64,000 bases of DNA, taken from Neurospora tetraspora. Taxonomy: Eukaryota > Ascomycota > Sordariomycetes > Sordariales > Sordariaceae. This document shows positions 12,973 through 24,799 of the stretch, piece by piece (position 1 is the stretch's first letter; every line of letters starts with the position of its first letter). The translations under genes and the position numbers were made by a program. The notes beneath the pieces are model-generated. The model made no database searches, was not told the origin of the DNA, and saw only the letters and a program-made list of their open reading frames with translations. The stretch covers positions 1,364,001 through 1,428,000 of the forward strand of contig NW_026944390.1 in the NCBI RefSeq assembly GCF_033439725.1. Reading direction: 5' to 3'.

Positions 12973-15475
12973 TATACCCATCCACACCTCCGAACTGACC
13001 CTGGCCAGCATTAGCACCTGCATGGTGGTGACCCATCATGTTCCCATACTCCATAGCCGAATGGTGATGCAGAAGCCCATGTGCTCCATCAGCCGTCGGG
13101 AACGCTGCAGCGAACTCCGCTGCCGCGGCCACCGCATCATCCGGGTGAGTCGAGTGGTGACCATGGTGAACCGACGGGCTTGGACTGGCGCCCCAGAACA
13201 TGCCGTCGAGATCCCACATCCCGCCCTGGTCCAGCATACCCATCATGCCCAAGCCTTCGACGGGCTCCAGGCCGATGGGACTCATGTGTAGCTGCGCCGA
13301 ATCCGGTGACCCCATGAGCAAGTCGTTGTCGATGTGCATGGTGCCGTTGACAGAATGAGGGCTCTGCGATCGCCTCTGCTGTAGTTGGTGCGCTACGGCA
13401 CCCTGTGCCTGGATGACTCTGCTGGCCTCGTACATGCGAAGAACCACCTCCCTGCTCCTGCGAGCAGCGAGTGACCACTCTTCCATGGCCTCAAGGAGCT
13501 CCAATACCGCCTCAATCTGCTTGAGCCACTCAGGGACGCGTGGGTTACCCCATTGCCAAAAGATGGAGACAAGAGGGACCATGGCAGCCTGGTAGAGGAA
13601 CCACACTGCGTTCCAGCCGGACATCTGGTTACGTGTCCATTCACGACCAATATCCTCAATGGTCGCCGCAGCAAGCTCACGGCACGTCTCAATGGCGGCC
13701 AGGTCAGAGTCACAGGCCTGGGTGTGTGGGTTAAGACCCGATGAGGCCATGGAGAGGAGGACTGGGCGGTGAAGGAGCATGCGAAGGTTCTGGTACCGCC
13801 ATTTCATGATGCAACGGGCCATGTAGAGCGGCTCAGCGCATGGGTCCGTGGTGCGCAGGAGCCAGGGTAGGTTGTTGTACCAGGCAACGAGCTGCCCGTC
13901 AAGATTGCAGCGGTCTTCGGTACGCAGCAAAGGAGAAATGGCGAGCATGTCTTGGATCTGAGTGGCGATTTTGCAGAACTTGATGTTTTCAATGGTGGGG
14001 AGAATACCGGCGTGTTGAGACGAGTCCCGACCGGCATTCACACCGAACTCGGGAGGGCGAATGTTGATGGAGGGTCCCCAACGGCCAAAAGAGGGACGCC
14101 CCATAGTTGTAGTGGCCCAGGTGTCGAGGCAGAAAAGAGCCCACCATGTGCGTCTCCTGGTCTCGGCAGCGACCATATCACTTCCTCCTTGGACAAGACT
14201 CTCACGGTGAAGACCGAGAGCGCTCGCCATGCGGATGGCGGCACCCAAAACGGCGTTGGCCATGTTAGGTCGGTTGATGTAGTGAAGATAGTACCCGCCA
14301 ATGAGTGCCAATGCTTGGACGGTTTCGATATGGCTGCTGCCAAAAGAATCCATGGGAAGATGCTCCATGGCGCGGTTATAATAGTTGACGTGGTTGTAAT
14401 CGTCCGACTTCATTGCGACAATGCTACCCATGGCAAATACCATGTTCAGCAAGGCTAACCACGGTGCGTCGAATCGTTGACCTTCAAGATAATCGGCACG
14501 GAAGGTTGTCTCGTCGAGCATTGGGATGAAGACGTGGACTCGCTTGAAGTAGGCATCGATAAGCGTCTGTCCCTTCCATGACCACAGGATCCGCTGGGGA
14601 TCTTTTTGAGTCGATGACTTCTGTCTGATGGCCGGGAAGTTATGAGAAATCTCGACACTGTTGAGCGGGGCGGCCAAGGAGCTCCTCAATCCCGGTTGAA
14701 CCTTGAGCATAACCATAAGAGCAGCCTTGATGGACGAGGCTCCGAGATAAGAAGCTTGTCTGTCCACCGAGAGTGATAGTGCGTTGATATCGTCCGCCTC
14801 TGCAGGGATGAGGTCCCTCTCCCGGCGTTCCTCGTCCCACTCTGTATCCCGGGTCGGAATCTGTTCCAAAATGTTTTCAGACTTGGTTGGTGAGTCCAAG
14901 TCGGACATCGGTGTTTTGTTCATAGGAGGCGACGGTAATCCGTTCGCTGTGCTGTCCGGGACGGGCCGGTCTAGGAGGTTAAGGAGTTCTTGCCTTGACA
15001 AGGGAAGTAAGGCGTGGGCTTCTTGGTTAGGATATAGTCGCTTCAGAATTGATCGGCATTCTTCGAGGGACTGGGAGAGGGCTTCGAGTGTTTTGCGCGA
15101 GGGGATCACCCTTTGACGGTGCTTGTCATAGAAACACCGTTTCGGTGCCCGGCTTGAGAGACATTGGCCACATGGTTGTTGACCATCACATCGACTAGGG
15201 CACTCAAGTTAGATTAATGATGAGGTTAATCGGCACTCATTGACTTACATCTTCCGTCTTTTGCACTCAGCACAAGCATGAGGAGTAGTTATCCTCTTGG
15301 CTGCGCCATTACTACTGGACTTGACACTATCTCGAGAGTCAACGGACGGCTTTCGTGGTGTTACTCCTTGGACTGAGTTTGCTCGTTAGTCATGGACCCC
15401 TTGGCTGGGTAAGGTCGTCAACTTACATGTGTGAAACATGCCGCCTTGTGTGGGTATCGAAATTGATGGTGCCAT
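12947..15475 (-). CDS. Zn2Cys6 fungal transcription factor (CLR-1-like?), 3' end modified by a MITE
   Basis: Three exons are inferred: 15,475-15,427, 15,372-15,249 and 15,194-12,947, giving 806 aa. The introns start GTAAGT and end CTCAG and CCTAG, with CTAAC-type branch sites. The start ATG at 15,475 has A at -3 and G at +4. The DNA-binding domain has Cys50, 53, 60, 66, 69 and 78 (C-X2-C-X6-C-X5-C-X2-C-X8-C), containing ACAECKRRKIRCDGQQPC, split by intron 2. A fungal_trans-type domain follows at about residues 265-600, including RRRTWWALFCLD. The C-terminus is Gln/His/Gly/Met-rich. The conserved extension KHRQRVIPSRKTLEALSQ recalls CLR-1, the cellulase regulator of Neurospora, but this is from memory and other Gal4-like factors are possible. 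It would act in the nucleus. The last residues after Tyr (TVQPWFVC) and the stop come from the inserted MITE. Confidence 0.88.
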
Positions 15476-18400
15476 TATGAAAGCTTTGCTGATCAGAGGT
15501 TGTCTGAATAGGGATACAGCTTGTACAAGGCCGGTAAGCCACTGGTAGCTCGAGGAAAGATATAAATGTATGGGTTGCCAAGCAAGGCCGCGGATATCAA
15601 CCGGCGAGTTCGTGGAAGTGGCGAGACCTTGATCACATGAAGTGAAAAACACGTGTGGGCTCAGTGTTTGATGTCGGATCTTCGCCAAAGATAATCAAGA
15701 TAAAGATATATCCTGGGGGACGACGAGGGTTGGGCGAGACCGTGAGGAGCGTATGCAGACTTATATATTTACATTGAGCTGAGTTGGGGATATGTTGAAT
15801 GCACTACACCTCTCCTCAGCCACAGGTTGTGATAAGAACGCGGAACTATTCCATCTGAATGTACAACTTTGTTCTGAGGAGCCATGAGAAAGGGGTATCC
15901 AAGAATCACCAGTGAATGAAACAGTACCATCATTGTTTCCAAGGACGAAAGCTGATTGTGGGGTGAGGAAGATTGGAAAGGGACCGGTGGTATGCTAAGG
16001 TCGTATGTGGAGAAGTTTGGACGCGGCCCCGTCAATCTTGTTGACAGGGTGAAGGAGGTATAGGATCGGGGAGTGCACAGCTCCGGTACTTTGCCCTCGG
16101 GCGCCGGTATAACTTGTCAAGTGAGGTATCTCGATGCTAGACTGGTCAATGCCGTGTTCAAGGCCGACATCAAGCTAAGGAATAACAGGGGAGCCAGGGG
16201 CAAGGCTAGTTGACCAGGCACGGCCTGATGCATGTACCAATCAGGGCTAACTGCACTACATACCTGAAGGGTCATGGTATATGTGGTCCGGTATCACCCT
16301 GTCCCAAGGATTTGAAGCGTGGAAAAGTACCTTTTTGGAGAAGAGGGACGCCAGTCAGTACGTACTCTGTCGGGAATACCCAAGCATTCCTCAGTGGCGT
16401 CGTTTCAACGCCAAAGCCGGGGTGCAATAAGGTCTGAGGGCGTAGAGAGGGAGGTACCGCAGAGTACTGCTTTTCACAGCAAACTGTATGACCCACAGAC
16501 TATAGGCTTGGGGCATTGTTCTAACACCTCTTCTCTGTTTATGACGCAGGCACCATATGATTCCGAGTTGGGTTAGGTGAGTGGTGCTTTCAGCAGTCCA
16601 TCGCTTGACCAAGAGCTATGTAGTTCCAAACGGTACGCTAAGCTAAGGCAATCCGGCCGTGTGTAGAGGTGGTTTGGGGAAGCTTCGTTACGAAAACCAC
16701 GGTGCTCCGAGATGAGAACCCAGAGGGGTCCCAACCCTCCAAGCACACAGACTCTTGCCCCTTTTCTGAAGCATCAAGTCCTCCGATTCGTCTTGACCCT
16801 GAACCCTTGATCAACCTGTTGTGCGAAGTGGGAGTGAACATGTGTGTGAAACGTGCTTTGTATGTACAGCGAAGATCTCTGTAGGGGGCCGTGTGGTGTG
16901 AAGGACGTTGGATTTGGAGAGAGGGGAAGATGGGACCGTCGGCCGTCGGCCCCAACACGATGTGACTGGAGGCCGAGATGGTGAAGATAGAACTGCCTCG
17001 GTGCCAGCCGCTTGGTTCCGATCGGGCCAGACAGGGGTGGAGTCCGGGGTGGATGAAGTTGGAGTGAGAGTGGGCACTTGGCAGTTAGCCGGGGTATCGT
17101 GATCAGGAGTGCGTAAGGAACGGAGCTAGAAGACGGAGCAGACGCGCCAACGAAACGGAGGTAACAGCCTCCTCAAGCTAAATGATCCTTCCAATAGCTT
17201 TCGGGTTGCTGGTCAACCCTTCCAGCCCTAGAGGACTCAGGTTATGAGAACTGAGGTTGCTGTGGCGAGGTAAGTCTCCTTATTCCAAACGTGCCCTTTA
17301 GAAGATCTGGAATCAAAGTCCATCAACACTGTGCTCCTGAGGCAAGTAGGGGGAAGAACATCGGACCGAGAACTGAACAATGATAAAGGTAACTTTGCCT
17401 TTTTCACAAAATCCTATAGGCCTCTCTGTATATGGTACATCTCGCAAGAGGAAATCTTAGCCACCTCGTAATTCTTCCCCGACTTGGAGGTCATCGTATC
17501 ACGAATTATCAAAGAGAATTGGAGCTCGTATGGGGACTGAGTTGAAGGCTGGGAGAGGAGACAAACTGCAGACAAAGAACCAAGCACATTGACAAGCGAG
17601 AGATGAGAAATAGCGTACCCGTAGACTATTTAGATGGACTGCGCGTTCAGAGATGTGCCCATGTAGAGATAGTTTGTGAAGACAAGGTAAGGAGAGACTG
17701 AGTCTCTTGGCTACCGCCCGCCGCATCTTGTCGTCTCCAGAGTGGCAATGGTAACTACCGTTGTGTTACTCTCGCCAAGGTCCGCAGGCGCTTGACAGGA
17801 GGATATGCGCACCGCAAAGCGCCCTGGACACGGTGGATACATATCACGTCCACTGGACAAGCGTCAGGGTGAATCTTACGGTATGTGGGCCAACACCTGT
17901 CGATGTCGAACGTAGAACTGGAGAGATGGCCCTTGCAGTGGCCAGAGATATCAGTTTTGTTTATCCCCAGACTATACCTTGTTAGAGTGTAAGTTACCAT
18001 CCACGGTGGAATATGGAATACGTACTCATAGTAGTAGTTGGACGGATAGCATCATGGCTTCAGTCCATAAGATGGGCGTAGTAAGATGGATGTAGTTACT
18101 GGCTGTGCCGCTGACCAACAGCCGCTTGAAACGAAACAATCGGGTACCCAAGAAACGTCCGTTTAACACCGTTTGGGTGGTAGACGAGGCAAGGGCCCAT
18201 GTTTGGCTTGGTCAAGGCCCGAGGGGCCTGAGGGGAGCTGTCAACGGGTCGACGGGTGGGGCAACAGCAGGGAAAAAACTCTGCCCCTCCGACGATCTTG
18301 AAGAACATTGAGTCTCGCCGTTTTGTGGTTGATGGCAGGCGTCAACGCCGGCGGGGTGCTGTAAATGCAGTTGCACTTATGCAGAGTTGACACTGGGTTC

Positions 18401-21400
18401 ACACACACATACCTGTAGGTACTTCATCTCCTGAAGTAAGCGGTGTTATGGAGGGCAGCGAGGAAGCTGACATCGTATGTACCTCTAGGATGCCATCGTC
18501 AAGGTGAAGGTGAAAGGAGACGGGAACCAGCGGTCTGATCGAATGTGACGTTTGCTGGTCGATGCCCTGGATGCCCTGGAGCCCGAGTTGCTGGGTATGC
18601 GTGCCGGGCTGGGATATGGATGTGGTAGAATGATTGATGGAACGCCGACGCGTGTCGAGATTCTTCAAGACAACTGAAGCGAGATCAAAAGGGACTCAAT
18701 TTCTGAAATTGGAGGGCCAGGCCATGGACGTCAGAATGAGCCTGCCGTCTTCTCGCCTCGTCTCGAACTCATGGAGATTGGAGAAAAACTTGAAGTGGAA
18801 AGCCGAGAGGCCCAGGGTCACAGAGGGCAAGTCCGTTTCGATTTTTTCTTGGCTCTTTCCACTTTGATGTTAGAGCGAACGCGATTACGTATTTTCCCAC
18901 TTCCACCATCCAACCAGATGCGCATAAGCTCCCGGTCTGGAAAGACGGCAAGCGAGCCATGGAAGGTACCGACGCCTTGGCTCTCGGCTTTTCCGAGAAG
19001 TTCACCGAGGTCCTGGCCGCCATGAATTGCAGTCGCTTTTGGTGGTCATTCAGTTGCATTCCGGCCTATTTTGATTGTTGGTAAGCTGTAAAGTAACCTG
19101 GGAGCCTGGGGTGCAGCATGTCGTGATGTTTAATATTCAACTGACGAGAGTTTGGGGTGCCTTCAATTTGAAGGTTGAAGACGTGTAGTGATTCCCTGGT
19201 CACCCGGCCAAAGCCTAGAGGTAGCCCTATGGCGACGCCGGACCGCCGCCGACAAGCCGTTGAGGGCTGAAACTCTGGCTACCCGACTACATCAGTGACG
19301 GCCCGGGATCGACGTCACAAAACCGAGACGTTCATCCTGTCGTCTGGTATTGATCAGGTTAGCGTCCGCTGTTCCGTTTCGGGCCGCCGTGAATGACTGC
19401 TTCAACCCCCTGCGATTGACGATCGCAGTCTGAAAAATGAATGGAATTGAAGAAGAGAGGGTATATTGAAGTCTCTTCTGAGACACGTCAAAGCGTCAAC
19501 TTTTCCGAAAACCAATGAGTGAAGTTCTGTGCCTGGAGGATGGTGGCCTGCCACGAGGTCCGAGACTCGGATGATGTCAAACATGAAGGGTGTGGCTTGA
19601 AGATGGAGAAGTGAAGACTTCTCCCGCTTTTGGTGGTCTGTCCGTACATCCGATTGGTTCATTTCAGCCAAGTCGCAAGACACCCCCCAAGTTGGCCGTT
19701 ACAGTGTGGCAGAATGGCACGTGCGTGGTGGCTTGTACCTTTTACTTTCCAGTTGACCCCAACCCGACCTTCCAACATCAGGACATCACCTGTCATATCG
19801 ACCTCGCCGGTCAATAGTCCGGCCTCGCATTGAAGCGAAAATGGTCGAGGGTACAACAGCTCGCACATGGACACGATCAATGCACATGTGGCCTCTCATC
19901 CTTGGCTGGAAGCCGGAACCCGGATAAGGATGGGACAGCTTCGCCTTGCAGAGGTGCCTATGTTATCCTGCCGTCTCGACTCTCGAATTCATCTGGCAAC
20001 GAAGCAGAGGCCGCCATTTTGTTCATGTGTGCAACAACCCAGCTGGCTTCATCATTTCCACTATACCTTTGCCATTATAGACCGTCCTTATCCGCCCCAT
20101 GCCCATAGATGCCCTTCGCACAAGCAGGGTAGAGACGGTATGGCAGGAAGACATCCATCCTTCTTCGTCCGCTGAAGAAGTCCAACCAGCCGCCCGACTT
20201 CCAACTTCTGGTATTCCAATACTTCATCCGAGCCGTGTTGACGTGTCACGTCTGGTCGAACTCGAACACAGGTACTGACTTGCTCAACGTGCATAGTCTG
20301 GTCCTGAGCGGCTCCGAGAATTGGCCTCTCGAAATAGCATGGTTGGCTTCTCAATTTCGAACACTAGATTGAGCATCAACTTGGTGCCTGAATTCTCAGA
20401 GAACGCTGTCGAGAACTGTCCTCGGGAGCCTAGCACCGATAATTCTGACCGGCTGTCTGAACACACCCCCTCCGGTCATTGGGAATCCTCAGCAAATGGC
20501 TTTGGTAAAGTGTTGGTCTCGACCGAATTGGGAGACATTCACATATGATTTCTTAACGATGCATCAAATTGTCCGCAAACATCCATTATCCCACACTTAG
20601 TGATGCTGAATAATCCGATTTGGCCATTTAATTTGTTACTTTTTCGGCCGTGTTCTTTTGCGTTCAGAAGACCGTTTCTCAAGAAAACGGTCGAATGAAT
20701 CCTCCCTAGTATCCATTCAGTCCCCGGCCCTAGGGCCCGGGTCTGTTACCGATCTGGCCCCTGGACTATCGTATCAGGAGGTGCTTCTGGAAGACTCGCC
20801 CACCCTTCCGTTCCTCCACCCTTCCGTTCCTCCACCCTTCCGTTCCTCCACCCTTCCGTTCCTCCACCCTTCTGTTCCTCCACCCTTCCGTTCCTGACCT
20901 TCCTCAACCCTTCAAATTCCAAGCTGCCTTGCTGTCTCCTGTCTCACACGTGTGGAATAACTGGGAAACAAACATACTCCTACTCTCGCTCGGTCCTCGA
21001 CGAAAATTCGTTCGTATTGCAAGTTGGCGTGTTTCAAGCTTTCGTGATTCCTCAACCGCCGGCTAAGTCCGCATCCCTCGTCCGCCGGGCGATCTGGTTA
21101 CCATGTCCGTCAAGCCCGTGCGCTCAGGGTGGATCGCATGGACGTTGACAGGCCAGGTCAGGTCACTAATTACTTCGTCGACAGACTTCCATACTTCACC
21201 GCCTTGGTTTTTACCTTGTCAGTTATCGTCAGTCATCCCAAAGACAATCATGAACTGTTGATGGCACGTTGGCGTGCCTACAAGAAACTCGTACCGGTCC
21301 GTCGTACGGTTCTGTACCGTTATATGGCTACTGTGGTGTTTCTGTATGGCGCTCTCAATATCCCTTTACCTTGGAGCGTTGGCTCGAATACAGAAAGAAA

Positions 21401-21417
21401 TGCATACATATCACCTA
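15476..21417. other. Long gene-poor upstream region of the transcription factor
   Basis: Almost 6 kb of GC-balanced DNA holds only short, unconvincing reading frames. Close to the gene, three GATA motifs lie within about 20 bp (15,689-15,706), just beside a CTGGGG at about 15,713. Those match the known core sites of AreA/NIT2 and CreA/CRE-1 regulators, but such short motifs also occur by chance. Long regulatory regions are common upstream of fungal master regulators. A non-coding transcript or strongly spliced gene cannot be excluded. Confidence 0.5.
20801..20895. repeat. Minisatellite, 16-bp unit, about 6 copies
   Basis: The unit CACCCTTCCGTTCCTC is repeated head to tail at 20,801, 20,817, 20,833, 20,849, 20,865 and 20,881, with one C-to-T variant in the fifth copy and a truncated last copy. 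It is pyrimidine-rich on + and carries no spacers. Confidence 0.95.
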
Positions 21418-21693
21418 CACATCAGCCCTGGTTTGTTTGTTAGCGCGGTTCTTACAACCTCTTTCAACAGGGGAGAAAACACGGGATTCCGGACCTCCCA
21501 TTGGTCCAAACCACCGCAAAACACGAACAACATTCGATCGTGTCCCGCACACATGCACCAAAACTTGACTCCATTCGCAGCGGGCAATAGCGAACCAGAA
21601 AATTCCCAGGTCAGAACTCCCGCCTAGCCAGCCTGAAAAGGTAAAAGAGCCTTCTGGAAGTCCCGCGCTAATAATTAAACTAGGGCTGATGTG
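21418..21693. mobile_element. MITE copy 3, divergent relative, 276 bp
   Basis: The inverted termini are left CACATCAGCCCTGGTTTG and right (reverse complement) CACATCAGCCCTAGTTTA. Both continue into TTAGCGCGG, with TA on each side (21,416-21,417 and 21,694-21,695). The terminal repeat is clearly related to MITE copies 1 and 2, but the inner sequence is not. It is probably another subfamily moved by the same transposase. A short unassigned reading frame from 21,129 also ends in its left arm with the residues QPWFVC. Confidence 0.8.
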
Positions 21694-21964
21694 TACAGCT
21701 ACACTACAGTGTACCCTGATGCACAAACACCCTTTATCCACATGCAACCACTTGCATATATTGTTGAAGCGCAGCTGTTATGGTCTAGGGAAAGAAGTGT
21801 TTTCAACACGAAGTAAGCGAATATAGCGGAGCTTTTCTATAATAGGGTCGATACCTATGTAAATTCTTTGTACTATAATTGGTCCGTAGATTGGGCAATC
21901 CGTTCCTTAGATTAGTTAGAATTTTATAGTCCGTGCATACTATAGGGGTCCGGAGGTTTCCCCT

Positions 21965-22100
21965 GGGAATAGGGGGTCCCGGAGGGCTAACCCCCGGGTA
22001 TTATTACCCTAACCCTCATACAGAGGGTCCCGGAGGGCTGGCCCCTTAGTATTATTACCCTAACCCTTATACGGGTAGTCCTGGGGGGCTAGCCCCCTAA
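21965..22100. repeat. GC-rich palindromic tandem repeat, about 51-bp unit, 3 copies
   Basis: Copies begin near 21,974, 22,025 and 22,074. Each has a GGGTCCCGGAGGGCT-type core, usually closed by a complementary C run. The last copy contains the perfect palindrome GGGGGCTAGCCCCC. Two copies share TATTATTACCCTAACCC, which includes the telomere-like hexamer CCCTAA. The array stands out as a GC island inside RIP-mutated DNA. Confidence 0.8.
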
Positions 22101-24799
22101 TTTAATCTACACATCTTTTCCTAAAATTCCTATTATTTATCAAAATCTACAAACCCGGCTTCGCTTTCGCACAAACGTTGTCGTCTCTCCCTAATTAAAC
22201 ATACCTTTTTTACAACCCTATTTACAAACTCTAAACAATCAATCCGTCGCATTCCCGAATTGGCCAATTAATAAATACCCGATAATTAGTCGCGCGTAGT
22301 CAATTTCATTTATATATAGGCGACTACCCCTAAACGATATTACTTTTAATAACCTACTTACTTTCAACTAATTTACTTTTAACTAATTTATTTCAATTAT
22401 TTGTAATATATTATATAATAATATAATATCCTATAATATTAATTGATTTTAGCGTCTATAAAAATAATTTATAAATATAGTTTCGTCTTCTCTTCTTCCG
22501 CCGTTTAAGTAACGCCCTTAAAATAACAAGGAAGAAGAGTCCGAACTGCAACAATATAGGATTTATAGAAGAGACCTCCCCTTACCCGAATTTATTAGGA
22601 AGAGGAACCTAAACCAATTAGTCTAACAATATTTCGATTATTGTAATATTTAAGGAAGGCGTAAAACAAATTTATTCTAGGCTATAAATTTTATTTATAA
22701 TCGTTCGGCTATAGTAGACCGGGACTTAGCCGCTCCTATACCCGGTATACTTATTACGCTAGCACTTATTCCGGAAACTTAAATTCTTATAGCGCCTATA
22801 ATACGCCGTCTATAATCCTTAGCCCCTATAATTACTATTTTACTTTAATAATTAATATAGAATACTATTATTAATAGTTAACTACGTACGCCAAATCTAC
22901 GTACGCCAGCTGCTTCCTTTTTATAGTAAAATATAAATTTATAAAATTCACTCCTTATTATAGAAGCCTAACGAACCCGTAAAATAATCCGTAAGGATTA
23001 TCAACGCCGCCACTTCAACGACGAATAGGTTTCTCTCACGCTCTCCCTTCGGACATTACGTAACCTACTAGGCATTTCATCGTCCCTTAATATATTAGTA
23101 TTGACCCCGGATAGTCCTAAAATAGGTATTAAAAATGGCTATTATAATAATAATAGTCCAGTTTACTTTAACTACTATAATTATAGCATTGCCCCTCCAA
23201 GGGACGTTAAATATCAAAGCCTAAACTTTATAAACTTTTATATCTACTACGTAAATCCGGCTCTCGAACTAAAAAAGGAATCCGGTATATTAATCCCTAT
23301 ACCCGAATTCGGTTATATATAATCGATTACCCTAATATTTTATATCCAAACTAATAATCGTTGTAAAATAGGTTTTTTTATCGACAATATAAGAGTAGGC
23401 AACGACGTAGAGAATTTATAAATGCTAATAGTAATAAAATAGTTCGATATTTAGGATACTTCTAAGACGATTAATATTAATACGAAGACAACGAAGATAA
23501 TAACGGTTAAAGTAATACTAATTTAACCAATATTAGTAATAACTTTTTGCTATCGGATATTTTATTATCGTTTCCTTTTTCTTTGTCCTAAATATTAACG
23601 CCGTTGCGTCCCCGGGGTCCTCTTCTAGGGGTGCCTAAAGCGCTCGTACTAAATCCCGATCCCGAATTAAATCCCAATGCAATTTAACTGGAATTCGTTA
23701 TCCCCTAACCCGAATTAGAAAATCCCGCTAATCGAAAATATATACTTCTTCTTAATCCTCCCTTTCAATCCTAATAATAGCGTCCCTCCTTTATAGCTAA
23801 TTATAACCCCAACCTCTAATAAAAAGCAATTAAACTGGATAACAAGGTTTATATAGCTAAATTCAACGATATAATATTTACTATCTAATATAAGGACTAC
23901 AATCTATATAAGAAAAGATAGCTAAATCTATAAGTTATACACAATATATACAAACATTATATTAATAAGCGTAAAAAAAAGAAACCCGGGGATATCCCCT
24001 ATTATTCTATTAAGAATTTTATAAATTTTGGTAATATTAATCCCGGCTTACTAATATTTATATATATCGAAGAATAATTAATTGCCTGTGTCTATATTTA
24101 TATTGATATTTATCTAATCTAGGGAACTTAATATCGGTACTAAAGCTATTATTAACTTTTTTCGAAATATTAGTAATAATATATAATTAGCTACCTCTTT
24201 TACCAGAAGAATTAAATATTATTATACTTCGCCCTTAGAATATAAACGACTAAGAATAAATATAACGGTAATTTCGTCGAAATTATTTCGTTAATAGACG
24301 TAATATATAAACTTAGATAAATTATTTAAAGGCCTACTACCCTAATTACCGGGATATTATCGTTAACCCTACCTGTCTTTTATAGCTTCCAGAATATAGT
24401 AATGTCTTTAATAGGTTAAATACTCAGGAAGTTAAAAAAAAGTATTAAAATTAATAAGGACGACAATGTTAATAATATTAAGGATAAGGAAATTACTGCT
24501 ATACTAAACCTTATAGCTAACTAAGCCTAGTTTAATTAGTTTATAGACTAACTAAATAGCTAGAAACAAATACCGCGACTTAAATAACCCATTCTTCAAT
24601 ATATTAATTTTAGTCCTATTTATAGTCTAAACCCTACTCTAAGCGTTATTCCAACTACTCTAACTCCAACCGGTCCTCCAATTTTAACTAGTTCTTCAAA
24701 TATTCCAGATCTTCTACTCTCCAATCCTAATCTTCTATCCAACCTACTATCCTTGAATCTAAAACCAAAACTAAAATTATAATAATTACATCGTAATAG

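Noticed and set aside
12707-13291. 194-codon + strand frame across the MITE and the transcription factor 3' end
   Set aside because: It is antisense to the transcription factor coding exon and crosses the MITE. No domain recognised.
20801-20895. Short repeats that might suggest a CRISPR array
   Set aside because: The 16-bp units are directly adjacent with no spacers, and the genome is fungal. It is a minisatellite.
21129-21443. 104-codon open frame ending in the left arm of MITE copy 3
   Set aside because: It starts with a GTG or an internal ATG, shows no recognisable domain, and ends only because of the MITE stop. Not enough for a gene call, though the shared QPWFVC ending is noted.
22000-22070. 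Telomere-like ACCCTAACCC motifs as a sign of a chromosome end
   Set aside because: Only two isolated partial units inside a GC-rich tandem repeat; no telomeric array.
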